Below are positions 36,703 to 48,760 of a DNA stretch of 64,000 bases, one piece after another. Every line of letters starts with the position of its first letter. Within the stretch, counting starts at the first letter, position 1. The DNA comes from Xiphias gladius. Taxonomy: Eukaryota > Chordata > Actinopteri > Istiophoriformes > Xiphiidae. The stretch is taken from assembly GCF_016859285.1 (NCBI RefSeq), contig NC_053401.1:10767661-10831660 (forward strand), given 5' to 3'. The translations under genes and the position numbers were made by a program. Below the pieces are notes generated by a model that worked only from the letters and a program-made list of their open reading frames with translations, made no database searches and was not told the origin of the DNA.

Positions 36703-38733
36703 CCCCACATTTATCATTTATAAGATTTATATAAAAACTTAATAAATGGTTTATAACACACTATAATGTATATATAAGCATATATTAGAACATTTTAAAG
36801 CATTAATTCATGTATTTAACAGTTTTAACTTCTCATATGAGCATCTCCATCTAGCATGTTAACAGTTAATAAATGATTGATAACGTATATTTTCACTTTA
36901 ATCATATATAATTACACATGTAAAAGGAAGATTTATGACTGTTACTGAACAAATCATTCAAAGGTGGGTTTAAAAGAGTTTACAAATGTGTTCAAAAGTC
37001 ATAAAACATGGAGCGTGAAGATTTATTCTTGACCTCGGAAAAAGTAGTTTGACCAAAAAGGTAATTAATTCAAAGTCCACTTACTAGTTCTCCTGGAGCT
37101 TTTAGCCAGTTTCTCATGGCCTTCATCAGCGGGAATTGGAAATTGTGGTGGGTTAAAAAAAAAAGTGTTGTTGAAGTATTTAATACATTTTCTTTTAGTT
37201 GATCATTAGTCAGCATTTGGCCTAAACCAAGTTTTTAACAAAATCTTTAAGAAGGCAGAAAGAGTCCTCAGTATTTCTTCTGGGAATTTGGGCATCTTAA
37301 TAGCCTGTGATTAAAAAAATCAACCTGTAATTAAAAAAAAAATCAACACATGGTGGTAGATATTTATAAGTGAAAACAGTTTCACCTCACCATAATTCTA
37401 TTCCTGGCATTGCAGTGAAGGCTTTGAAACGGCAGTTATGTAGACCTTCAGATAGTCTTAATTGTCCCAGAGGGAAATATGTTTTCACAGCCAGTACATA
37501 TTCTATCTGATTAGGGGAAATACAATTTTCATGAAATATACAGTTAACTTAAAAAATAAAGTATGGAAAATAAAAATATTATTATAGTAATTTTTTTTTT
37601 TGGGGTGGAGTGGCCTTAATATTTCTAAAAACCTGGAACAGTCCAGGATTTGAGATCTCTCTGTGAAATAATGGAAAGGAATTTGTGGGGTTGTGTTTTG
37701 ACAAGCACCTCTGTCCCAGTAAGTGTGGTGATCGTTTCAGGTAAATCCCCACTAAAAATCTTACTTTAAAGTGACTGTCTCATGCTTCTGCCTCTTGTTC
37801 TGCCGTCACATGTTGGAAGGTCTGTACATCTGCCGTCCAAAGTTGGCTAAAGCAAACCCTACAATGTGGTCGTGAAGTCATAATTAAGTCTGGATAAAGG
37901 CAAATCAGGTCTAAACGAATGACAACAACGAACAGAGAACATGCAGATGCTGTGTTGGCCATGTGAGTTAACCACAAGAGATAACAAGACAGCAAAGCCA
38001 TTACACACTATTACAGTAATTGACCTTAACTACCAACCCATGTGTGTCTCATATATGAGCTCATATTTATAAATAAATAATAACCAGAGATTTTCTGAGG
38101 ATGGAGAGTGCAATAACAAACCATTTTCAGAGACAACAGCCTCCAAGACTAGTTAATGTTTTGTCAGATATTTCAGATAGCGAGGGGAATCGTTTCCTGC
38201 AACTCCACTCAAAGAATGGCTGCATACCAGCCCGAATGACTCACTGTTGCCATATAAACCAAGCCATGGCCATAAAACATTGCGAAACCTTTGTTTCTGG
38301 TGAGGAAACGCAAAAAAAAAAAAAAAAAAACACGGGCTTCCAACACAGGTGCCTCCTGCACGAAGGCAGACGTTGTAGTGAAGAAAGTATTCTAGGTATT
38401 GAGTACAGGGCAAAGAATGAGGTTAAAAATTGTATTTGCTGAAGTTTCTGCATATCTTGACTGCCAGAAATACTTGTTTCTTAATGAGAAGAAGATGCAG
38501 TTTATAGAGATCAAACAGGAATTAAGTCCTGAGGGAGAACACCACCAAAGCCTGAATATAAAAAGATTAAGGATCATCAGAAGCTGTGAGGAAAACGTAA
38601 TTATTTCTATGAAACACCTCAGTTAAAACAACCCAAAGGTATGAAGTTGTCTGGTCCGGCTAAATGTGATTGTAGCGCCATCTTGTGAAATTATATGGAA
38701 CGGCAGGAGGAAAGAGCACGGGGGGGGGCTTGC

Positions 38734-38825
38734 AAGAGACCCTTTTCACAGCAGACATTTTGACATGTCAGAGCAAGAAAAGCACAGGTGGAATTCACAT
38801 TAATAACCATGGTTTGAAAACCTAA
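38734..38825 (+). mobile_element. Left-end fragment of the palindromic MITE seen at 25.3 kb
   Basis: GAGACCCTTTTCACAGCAGA, then TTTTGACATGTCAGAG and GAAAAGCACAGGTG, match an arm of the element at 25263-25511. The matching right end is about 650 bp away (39445-39473), so the copy is probably split or expanded by other sequence. Confidence 0.5.
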
Positions 38826-39444
38826 TGTTGATATTTGAAAGGGCATTTTTTACTTTCAAACCAAGTCTTCTGAGTGTCTTTAAAATGTCCAGTAGGTAGT
38901 AGGTTTTGCAATTTTAAAAAACTTAAATTTAAGACTTGAATTGCAACCGTCCACGGTTTGCAGTCGCTCATCTGAACTTAGATACGACTGACACAGTGTA
39001 GCCCGATTGGACAGAGGACTGATTGATTCCATGGAGCCTCAATTGCGTATCCTCGGTCGCCAGAATGTTCCAAGTCGCATTTTTTCCGTGGGGAATTTTG
39101 GTGTCTGAATATCACCAATCCAAAATAGGCAACTTGATTTTTTTAGAACTGAAAACAACAAATTGAATATAGTGTTGGACTGAATATTGGAAAGTTGAAT
39201 TTCCTACCTGAATTTGTTCAAATCAAGTTTTTGAAATTGTACAACTTGAAAACGCCTACTCAAAGTTTAAAGAGGGGAATTTAAACCCCATTAATAGATG
39301 GGTTTCAACAAAAAAATATGTCTGTTTTATACATTTAGGTAAGTAAATGAGTATTTAGTAGTTATTCAATTTCAGACTTGGCAATTCATTTGCTTATAGA
39401 GCTAAAATCCTAAAAGCCTTTCTTTGCTCTTAAACTCCAACAAG

Positions 39445-39473
39445 TCAAAATGTCTGCTTTGAAAAAAGGGCTT
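39445..39473 (+). mobile_element. Right-end fragment of the same palindromic MITE
   Basis: AAGTCAAAATGTCTGCTTTG followed by AAAAAAGGGC is the terminal phrase of the family. It may belong with the left end at 38734. Confidence 0.4.
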
Positions 39474-41037
39474 TTTGTCCAAACTTTGATCAATATTCTT
39501 TCATTCCAGTCACTGTCAACCAGGTGCCATCAAGCTTCAAGAGTCTGCATGTTTTCATTCCAGCGAAAGCCTCTTAAAATGATAATAGGAGCATCTATGG
39601 GGAACTATAAAGGGGTCATTTCGGGTAATCAACATAAAGTGGATTGTTAACAGCATCATTTTAAACCCAAGAAGAAATGTTTAATGCGGGAATAGTCATG
39701 TAGTTATGAAAGATCTAGTGCTTGTTACTGAGTTTTATGGTAATTTTACTGTATTTTTTTTTGTGTTTCTTATGTATGTTATTGAATTTGTACCATTTAG
39801 TGCTGTTCTGCATGTATATCTTGTTGAGGTTTGTGCTCTTCTGTATTTTTTAAATGGGTTTTGTTCTATTTCGTATGCATTTCTCGTTGCGCTTTGTCTA
39901 TTCATAGACTTTTACGTATTTCAAATATCCATCCAGGGACAGACAAAATTAAACCCTGATTTTGTGGCACTGGTCTATGTTTCATACTTTCCCTTAAAAA
40001 AAAAAAAAAAAAAAGGAAAAAAAAAAAAGAGGTAATGTAGGGTTTTTTCAGGGTGTGTGCGGTGTCTCAACAATGTTTCACAACTTCCTTCCACCCATGG
40101 TCAATTGTTATGTCCTTGCTCTGATGAGGGCTTTATTGGCTAACATCACAGACACCTAAAATAGATTTTGTGGGCTGCAAATTCAAACGTACCAAATGGC
40201 TGTGCATTAAAAAGCTGTCGGAGCAACCGAGACAGCATCCAACAAGACACATGCATGGATTAAATTCGTAGCACTGTCAGACTTAACTGTACATTCTCAC
40301 ATCTAGGGGAACACAAATTCCACACAACATAAACCAGACAAGCCTCTACTTACTTACTCAACTCAGTTTATTTACAGAGTATTTGAAGAGCCATGTATGC
40401 AAATGTACTGAAATTACCGACAGAACTCTTCTTTTTCTTTACACATGGGGAGCTGATTAATCAGAGTTTGATCTCTCAATATTTTGATCTAGATGCTTCA
40501 AAAATCCAGTGAGTGACTGTTTCTTGGTTTAGATTGCTGTCAAGTTCCTCAGGGAAACAATAAATTAACCCGGTTTTAAGCCGTGCCCCGTCTTCCAGAC
40601 TGGAGTAAATGCTGCGGTTAGAAACAGTGAATATTTCTGGGTGAGGACAGGACACAAACAGATCTAAGCAACACCAAGCCTGCGACATTCCAGTAAAGAG
40701 CAAGAAAAGAGGTCAATCAAAAGAGAACGCTTAACAAAAATAGTTTTACTACAGCATAACGTTACAGTCCTCCCTCAGATGAGCCATACAGTAGCAATAT
40801 GATCATGGGGGTCTAAGTTACTGGACGACGAGTCACACTGATCCCTCAAACCCCTTAATACAGTATCTTTTAAAAGGAAAGTTTAAGGATTTTTGGAAAG
40901 CTTTTCTACAGGTCAACAATAAACCTCAGTGCAGAATTTGACGTAAGATTTCATGTAATCACTTTTAAGGGACTCTTGATTTCTAGCCAATAGAAAATCT
41001 ATAACAACATGATGACGACCTTTAATCTTGAATACGT

Positions 41038-41043
41038 TTTATT
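41038..41043 (-). terminator. Distal candidate poly(A) signal for ube2n
   Basis: TTTATT on the plus strand (AATAAA on the minus strand) lies about 1.9 kb past the ube2n stop. A nearer variant, ATTAAA (plus TTTAAT at 42580-42585), lies about 370 nt past the stop. Which is used cannot be told from sequence. Confidence 0.25.
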
Positions 41044-41454
41044 TGTATTATCACTTTTTCTTCTACCACAAAGACCCGATCTTCCCTCTGGAATCAATTA
41101 AATTCACTTGCATAATCATCTCAGATCTTTATCATAGAAAGAGCAAAAGCAGGTTAAGACCAACTTAGGAAAGCCACGGTGAAAAACAACATCGTAATTG
41201 ACGAGAAGACCTTCAAAAAAGCCTCAACTATCCCTTTAAAGAAAGCACCTCAACTCTCACAAACGCCCCTAAAGAAAAACTAGTTTGAACTGTCCTGATG
41301 TCAGTTTAGTTATGGTACATGCCTTTTTTTTTTTAATTAACACTGAAAATAAAAATGAGAACAGGCAACATAGACAGCATGGACAGACACTCTTTTTTTT
41401 TTCCAAAAAAAAAGAAAAGAAAAAAGGAAAGTAAAAACAGCTCAGGTTCCTACA

Positions 41455-41460
<6 letters not shown>

Positions 41461-41488
<28 letters not shown>

Positions 41489-41566
41489 CGTTTCCAGCAC
41501 ATCTTTGTAGACTGCTACCTTTCTGGATGTGTTGGCAATAGTTTTTTTTTTTTTTTTTTTTTTTTT
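41461..41566. repeat. A26 and T25 homopolymers in inverted arrangement
   Basis: A run of A at 41461-41486 and a run of T at 41542-41566 are separated by about 55 bp and could pair as a 25-bp A:T hairpin. They lie in the presumed ube2n 3' region. Confidence 0.85.
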
Positions 41567-42704
41567 AGTGTGTGAAAGTATTTCGCTCACCCTCCCCAAA
41601 CTGTCCAACAAAGGAAAACAAACAGATGAAACAAACATCACATCCAGTTTCTGAGAATTTTTTTTTTTAACCCGTGGCAACATTTCATACTACTGCCAAA
41701 CACACTGCTGGACATGACTCTGAGATAACAAAAATTTTACATCTAAACGGGCAGATTTTGGATTATTTTAAGCGTAATCCTCATCTAATTGGGCTCAGGC
41801 ATCTAATCACACAACCTAAGACCAAGGTTAAGATGTAATTAATGAAAAGAGCTAAAATTGTTGGGGCCACAAATTGACACTAGCCATGAACTAAATGCTT
41901 TTAAATGTTAGCTGTGGCTATTAAGTACTGTGTATTTTCTACCGGCAAATTTGGCAGGTATACAGCAACTTTCAGGACATCTTCAAATTTATGATCCTCC
42001 CTCAGTTTTCTGTGGGTGAGAAGACCTCTTCTGTTTTTTTTTTTCCCAGTCGAGCAAGTCTCTTAAAACGGCTTCTTAAAAATCCTACTATATTTCCGCT
42101 TAAGTTACAGAGAAAATAGGATTGAAGAACGGTTTGATGATGTATTTTCTGTGTGGAACGCATTTCATGTTCTACAATTAAGATCAGCTTTGTTGTGGGA
42201 TGAAAAAAAAAAAAAAATCGCAATATGCTTCACCTGTGTTCAGTATTAAGTGCCCCATGGGATGATGCTGAACTACAGTAGCTGCACCCACAAGTAAACA
42301 TTCAGTGTTGTGAATTGGTGGTGTGCACAGGCACACACAGGTGGGGAAGTTCAACTAATCTTTTTGTTGAATGTACAGGCTTACTTCGCAAAAACTCATC
42401 ATTTTCCCTAAAAGGAGCAAAGGGAGACTTCATCATTCATATTTTTCATCTGCTTGCTACTGGTGGGTGGAAAAGACAACTGTAGACTCTAATTTGTTGA
42501 AATAACAAAATCTGTCATCTCTCACAAACAGACATACAGATGTGTTGACAAATCATGCATGTGTTAAAAGAAGGGCAGCTTTAATATATATTTTGCAAAC
42601 GTACCAGTATGTGCCTTGTTCAGGACAACATATTGCATGTTATTTTTAAGACTGTAGTGGGGAGGGTGTCATTCTCTGTCCATGCATTTAAATAGCAACA
42701 CAGG

Positions 42705-42748
42705 AAAAAAAAAAAAAAAAAAAAAAAGAAATAAAGAAAGAAAGAAAA
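42705..42748. repeat. Poly(A) followed by (AAAG)n
   Basis: About 24 A residues are followed by AAAG repeats, 200 bp downstream (minus sense) of the ube2n stop. In the transcript it would be a pyrimidine-rich tract. Confidence 0.9.
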
Positions 42749-42950
42749 CAGACTAACAAACATTTAACGCGTCTTAGAGAGGGAAATAAGTCACCCAGAG
42801 GTCTGCAGCAGTAAATCTTGTCATTTCTTTCAAATAGATTTGGACTTATAATCTTATTTTTTTCTCTTTTTTTGTGTCCGTTAAATTCAAATGTTGACAG
42901 AATAGGAGTACATTTTGTGGATCACATTCAGACGCCTCGTCTCTCTTCTT

Positions 42951-45900
42951 CTATACTTCAGTGTTGCCCGCGTAGAGCCTGGTCCATGTTCGGGCTGGGG
43001 GGGAGACAGAAAGATAAAAGTGGTTGTGGAGGGAGCAGGACTGTGGATAACAAAGTGTTGGAGAGTCTTCACAGATCTGCTTGATCAAACAAACTTCCAG
43101 GGCAATGGGCATCCTAAAGAAACTGAAATGTCAAAAAGATTTCCACATATGAAACCAGAACAATTAGTCAGTTTATCAAGTAGTCCAGAGAAAATTAATG
43201 AGCAACAATTTTGAAAAATTAATGGTTTCAAAAGTTTATCAAGACACAAAGCCAAACTTTTGTTGGTCCTAGCTAGCGCAGCAACAAAGGATTATTTTCA
43301 TTATCCGTTAATCCGCCAGTTTTTTTCTTGACTAATCGTCTAATCTCTTGGTCTTTAAATTCTCAGAAAACAGCATCACCAAGGCCAAGTTGACATTTTC
43401 CAATTACTTGTTTTGGTCCACCAGCAGGTCAAACCCCAAGGATATTCAGATTCCTATGACAGAAGACTAAGAAAACCAGAAGATATTCACATATGTTTTA
43501 AGCTATAACTAGTAACTTTTCGGTATTTTTCCTAAAAAATGGCTTGAAATGATAAATCCATTATCAAAATTGTTGCCGCTGCGTTTTTGGCTGTTTGTCA
43601 AACAAAACAAGTGATCTGAAGACTTCACACTGGGCTCTGAGAACTTGTGATGGGCATTTTCCACTTTTAAATCAATAATGAATAAAAATCGTTGCGGCCT
43701 TAAATCAAAAACCCACTGAAGACACAACAACTGCTGTTTTTTTTTTTTCTCAGTTTACTTTGCTCATAATCATTAGAATTACAAGAAAACAACATTTTAT
43801 AAGGTATTTTGGTTCACTAGTTCAACAAAGTTCTCAAGTATCTTCAACAAACAGATGTTGTAAAGGAGAGTTAGACGGCAGAAGAAAACAGAGTACCGAC
43901 AAAGCCTCGAGCTTCATGAACAGAAAACCCAAAAGAAATGACACCACAGTCATGCAATGCCCATCAACAATTGTCTATATAACAGCTAAAACAATTTCAC
44001 TGTCCTCATATAATCCATGCGGCACAACCATCAAGGCAAGCCTCTCAGCTTTTACTTGATCCTCCAACAAGGTGATCATGGGACAAATTGTCTCTCATTT
44101 TGTCAAGTTCCAGGGGTTATACTATTTTAATTCTGTGTGAACAAAAACATCTTTCATTTGAAGAAATCCCTTTAAAAGAACTGTGTTGTTCTGATTTATG
44201 AGCCGTTATTTCAAGATTATGTAATTACGATTGACAGACTTGAGAAATGCATAGATTTTTCATACTTAATGCCATATTTGCCTGTATTTACAGTCAGATG
44301 GAGTCACCAACTCAGTCCCACCCACAAAGGCGCTGACAGGCTTTTTTTCCCCCCTCTCCAACCAGGAAAAATGCCATTCACGAAGGTAACACCTGAACTC
44401 TGGATAATTTGATGAAATTCTAAAGGTCTGGAATTGAGCTAATGGTTGCTGCCATCTGTCAAAGCATTTCCCAGACTGGAAAAATCTGTGACCACCTGAG
44501 TACAGCTGATCCTGAGTGCTTTATTGAGGGTTCAGGTAAATATGAATCTGCTCCTCACCTGTCTCAATGGCATGGCTTTCGTTTTTCTTCCACTGCTCTG
44601 CGACGTCGTTTGCCAGGGGATCATCTGGATTGGGAGCACTTAATAACGCCTGGATAGATAGCAACACTGTACGGATCTGCAGGGCTGGAGACCACTTATC
44701 TGGAAGAAGGAAAGTTTGGAGAAAGATGCAAAGAGAAACAAAAATAACAGTTTATTGCTCAAATTGGGAAAATGAGGGAAACTTCAGGGTGATACGGCTT
44801 TCGGTATTAGTGGTTATGCAGTCCCACGTAGGTGCAACGAGCCAGTGACAGACACCGTGAGCAGCATCAATCATCGCTGACAGCTGAAGCTGACCTGTAA
44901 TTGCTCTGAGATCCACGTTTTCCTCAAGCTACTAGATAATGGAAAACAACCCTGGCTCTTGTGAATCTAATAAATCAAAATAAAAAAATATGAGAGAGTA
45001 ACATGCGGACACAAGTGCAGATCAGTGTGCCTACAAATCACAGTCTGTTGCAATATTTTATTAATACCTCAAAGCAACTGTGGCCACCCATCTGCTCTTG
45101 TCTGTTCCGCTCTTGCCAAGTAAACCTGAGTTTATTTAACCTCTAAACTTAATTTGATAGATGTAATCCCATCTGCTTCCTGAAGCTTCGTCTCACAAGA
45201 CCATTTTTATGCAAATATAACTGGCTGCTTTTCCGCCATCTCATATTATAAAAAAGGTAATTGCTGATCTGATACCACAGTCTGGCTGTGACAATAAAAT
45301 TCTATGCCTCACACTGCTGGTGTGCAATAATGTGCTAATTTCGCACTTTCTGGCTGTCAAAGATGTGTGAAACGGTTGGGCAGATGTAAGGTAAGTGTAT
45401 TGCTCCACTTGTTTGATTTAATAGCTGAGAATGAATATTCCTATTATTATTACCAGTATTATAAATCTTAATTTGTTCTAATGTGACACCCCCCCCAATT
45501 TGGATATTCCCTACATCCAGAATCCAAAAAATTTCACATTTTTATAAAAATGTTCAACTTGCCAATTAAACAGTACTACTTAAGATGCCAATAAATAATA
45601 TTTTTGCCATTAGCATTAAATCAACTGGCTCCGTGTGATGTGAAAGGGTTGAGGGTACTACGAAACCCACAGAGAGTTAACACCCTGCTTGATAATTCAG
45701 ATCATTGTTTTGATTCGCCAGCCTCATTTAGACTGCATAGTAGCTTCCCAAAAGCTCATAGCGGGCCCCCATAAAATGTAACAGGCAGTCTTTTCCCATA
45801 AACAATTTTGATGAGTCTAGTGTTTGCTACGTGCCCAGCATAAGACAACTGAAAGCCAAAGTAAAGGAGTGTTTTGGGAAGAAAGAGAAGCTAAAAACAC

Positions 45901-48352
45901 ATATTTTTCTTAGGGGTTTCTGAGGAACGACTAAGTATTGGACTTCCTTTGGTCAGGTGGACAAAAACAAACCTCCAATAGGATGCCCATGATGCTCTGT
46001 CTCATCTGGATACAGTATGTAAGTTGCCAGTTGTTTGCTACCACATTAGTAATAATAACTTGATAGCCAGTGTATGCTGTATAGGCGTAAAAGCCATTAA
46101 GCCATTAGTGTGGTAATAACTGTTTGAGATACACCTAATTTTTTTTTTTTACTAATTTCAAGATTGGAAACAAAACCGTGCAAGAACAGTCCTGAGTGCT
46201 GTCAGTGCGGTTCCACACTGGAGCCAACGAGAAAAAACAAACAAACAAAACCCCATCAAGTATATAGACAAAAATTCTTGCTTCTTAGTTTCTTTCTGCT
46301 TTGTGTTCTTACCTTTCAAAATGTCTAAACATATTCTTCCCAGTTTGTCAACATTGGGGTGGTAGATTTTGGTCATGAATCGCACTTTGGGAGCTGCCAT
46401 GGGATACTCTTCTGGAAGAAATAGTTCAAGTTTAAATGTGCCTCCTTCAAAAGGAGAGTCTTGAGGCCCCGCAATGAACACGTGGAAGTAACGTGCATTC
46501 CCTTCATCAGGCGTAGCCGTGATCCCTGGAACAGGCTCTGCCATCAACCGCTGTGTCTCCTGAGTGTGGTCAGAATGAGAAACACACAACACTGTTGTTA
46601 ACGACTCTGAATAAAACTAGAATTACCACCTTGCAGTTTTATACCTCTGCCAACCGGTCAAGTTGCTGTTTACATCCATGTCTGTCAAGATTCATCTATG
46701 TAGTGAAGACTTTGAAGGATTTTAATAAAAAGGTATGAAATGTTTTTTTTGTTATTATTTGTGGTATAGGAATATATAAATAAAATTGATTTGACTTGAC
46801 TTTGTCAGGCTTTGTTGTTGTTCTGCTGTATGTCTACTGTATTACTGTCTAAGTTCAGTGACAGAAACAAAAAACAGTCAAATTCCTTGTATGTGTTCAC
46901 ATGCATGGCCAATAAAGCTGACTCTGATAGAACACAAAGTTTTGGTCATGACAGCCACATGCTTAAAATACGGATTTATACAGATGCAAAGAAAATACAT
47001 TTTTTTAAAAAGGTTTTGTGGAAAGAACTGTAGATGTGTCAGCAGACAACAGACTTTTAGATCTCACCCGCATTGAGACAAAAAAAACAAAACAAAAAAA
47101 CCAAGCAAGTTTAAAATAGCTTGCTTTGACCAACCTAATGTCCAACACCTAAAGATATTGTGTTTACTATAACATCAGGTTAAGTTTATTCACATTTTCA
47201 GTGGAAACATTTTTAAATATTCACATATAGCCGCTGGAACCAGTGAATTTCCAGCATTTTTACTTGAAAATTACTACAATGATTTATGAATCTGCCATTT
47301 CCTTTTCTGTCAATAGACTAATTGAGTAATCAATGCACAGTTTCAGCTCTAAATTAGTTTTTGATCCATTCTACATACAGTTTAGTAAATTTCTATCAAA
47401 AATTGAGTTGCAGTATTATAAGTTTTACTTCAAATCAACAGAGTGTTGTGCGACACTAAGGGCCAGTGGAAATGAAAAGAGGGAAGTGGAACATTATTTC
47501 TGCATTTGATCAAGCAGGTGCACCGAAACACAGGAAGGAAACTGATCCAATTCTGTTATAAATACAATTATTTATTTTTCTGCGATTGGAAAACAAACTA
47601 CAGGTTTCCATTATGGCAGCTGGGTCTTGTTTTCACTTTGTCACCATTAAGTTACTGTGAGAACCGGCTAAACCTGAGAAATAGCTGCTAGATGTGGCGG
47701 AAAAGACTGATCGCGCCCACTGCCAGGCCTGGCCCGACGAAGTCAAGTCGCAGTGAGGTTGAAGGAGTGGACCGCAGCGCAAAAGGCCTTACAATTCTGC
47801 TTTATTTTTCGTTTCGCTTTACACAAAAGAAGCAATACGAACATGTTGGCTTTACTGCGGGTATTTAAATGTGTGGAGACCACAAGGGCAGCGTTTCACA
47901 TCAGCGCCAGACATGTGTACCAATCACCAAAGCTACAGCTGCTAGCCTAGCTTACATAGCGAATCCATTCATATGGCGACTGGGACAAATGATCATTATT
48001 TGTTGATTCGTACTACAAATTAGCAGCCCGGGGCTGTTAAAACTCCATTGTAAATTCGACAATAAATCTACTTGTACAAAAATTCAACCACGGGCAGAGC
48101 AGAAGGGAGTAAACGGAAGTGGCAAACAAAACACTTGCAGACACGGACCAGCGAGCTAGCTCGATAACTAGCTAGATAAGAGCTAATTGTGCTAGCCGCG
48201 CTAACGTCGGGCTACACGCCGAATGGCAGTAACTCTACGTCCATATGCGCATCAAATAATCTTTACAATACAAACACAATGGCTCATTAAGATACATATA
48301 CACTGTCCGGTGAAAAGTGTACCTTTATAATCCTACGAGGCAAACCGGCCAT
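42951..48352 (-). CDS. ube2n: Ubiquitin-conjugating enzyme E2 N (Ubc13)
   Basis: E2 enzyme that, as a dimer with a Uev partner (UBE2V1/V2), builds K63-linked ubiquitin chains in NF-kappaB signalling and in PCNA-dependent DNA-damage tolerance. Four exons: 48323-48352, 46313-46559, 44559-44699 and 42951-42994, total 462 nt, 153 residues (human 152). Visible landmarks: [10 protein letters not shown] start; HPN motif at 77-79 with N79; active-site C87 in [10 protein letters not shown]64 in EYPMAAP for partner contact; [10 protein letters not shown] in exon 3. All catalytic positions are intact. The C-terminus reads [14 protein letters not shown], differing from the human ending AMNNI. Intron phases are 0, 1, 1 and close exactly. 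The start ATG follows ACACAAG and opens the conserved N-terminus. Confidence 0.97.
43279..43703. mobile_element. hAT-like MITE remnants, two ends facing outward
   Basis: The left side reads GCAGCAACAAAGGATTATTTTC and the right side, in reverse, TAAGGCCGCAACGATTTTTATTC. Both resemble the same terminus (GGGCTGCAACTAACGATTATTTTCATTATCGATTAATC). The segment is therefore probably two truncated copies in opposite orientation, in the presumed ube2n terminal intron or the downstream flank of exon 4. Confidence 0.55.
46830..46935 (+). mobile_element. LINE 3'-tail fragment in ube2n intron 1
   Basis: CAAATTCCTTGTATGTGTTC followed by GGCCAATAAAGCTGACTCTGAT is the familiar 3' tail of teleost L2-type LINEs, which end in short TGATTC-like repeats. 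No reverse-transcriptase sequence is attached. Confidence 0.6.
47311..47352 (+). mobile_element. hAT-like MITE end fragment in ube2n intron 1
   Basis: TCAATAGACTAATTGAGTAATC followed by CAGTTTCAGCTCTA matches the right terminus of the family at 5.7 and 59.0 kb. The rest of the copy is not recognisable. Confidence 0.45.
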
Positions 48353-48420
48353 CTTGTGTTAGCTATTATATTTTTAGCCGTGGACTCGCCTTCTCTTCAG
48401 CTTGGACTGACTGAGTTGCC

Positions 48421-48468
48421 GGGGCGGGGACAGATAACTCACTCTTCCGGTGGTTTCAGATGACGTAA
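48421..48468 (-). promoter_or_regulatory. ube2n proximal promoter (CRE, ETS and GC boxes)
   Basis: In ube2n sense the order is TTACGTCA (CRE-like, 48461-48468), CCGGAAG (ETS, 48444-48450) and CCCCGCCCC (Sp1 box, 48421-48429), 69-117 bp upstream of the ATG at 48352. This is a typical TATA-less housekeeping layout. Function is inferred from motifs. Confidence 0.6.
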
Positions 48469-48484
48469 AGAAATATGCAGCTGT

Positions 48485-48760
48485 CTATGTAAAAATATAA
48501 ACACTACATGTCATAAAAATATAAACAATAAAGTAATAAAAATATAAACTGCCGCCTGTCATAAAAATATAAACATTAATTTTAATGAAAATATAAATAC
48601 TAATTATAATAAAAAGATATAAATACAAATACTGCGTAATAACAATACAAACACTAATTGTAGTAAAAATATAAATATTAACTGTAATAAAAATATTTTT
48701 TTTAAAGGAATTGTAATATGAACATTAAATGTAATAAAAATATGAATACTAATCATAATT
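48485..48760. repeat. Degenerate AT-rich tandem array upstream of ube2n
   Basis: Roughly eight to ten imperfect copies of a unit like TAATAAAAATATAAACACTA, about 25-40 bp each, with variable spacers such as ACTGCCGCCTGTCATA. The array starts about 130 bp upstream of the ube2n start codon. Copy divergence suggests an old tandem duplication. Confidence 0.7.

Larger units (their letters stand above)
24653..42950. other. 18-kb nudt4-ube2n spacer without a supported gene
   Basis: Both strands were read for conserved protein blocks and none was recognised; open frames are short and lack splice partners. It contains several MITEs, microsatellites and a long polypurine tract, listed separately. The right end (about 41-42.95 kb) probably carries the ube2n 3'UTR. 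Confidence 0.6.

Noticed and set aside
38101..38626. Two plus-strand frames of 113 and 75 codons
   Set aside because: One runs through a poly(A) tract (poly-lysine); neither has splice partners or recognisable motifs.
46158..46312. Continuation of the ube2n exon 2 frame past LDILK
   Set aside because: It reads through a clear GTAAGA donor at 46312; the conserved protein continues with DKWSP in exon 3.
48485..48760. Array resembling spaced repeats (CRISPR-like at first glance)
   Set aside because: Units are AT-rich, imperfect and irregularly spaced, and the genome is vertebrate; it is a degenerate tandem repeat.
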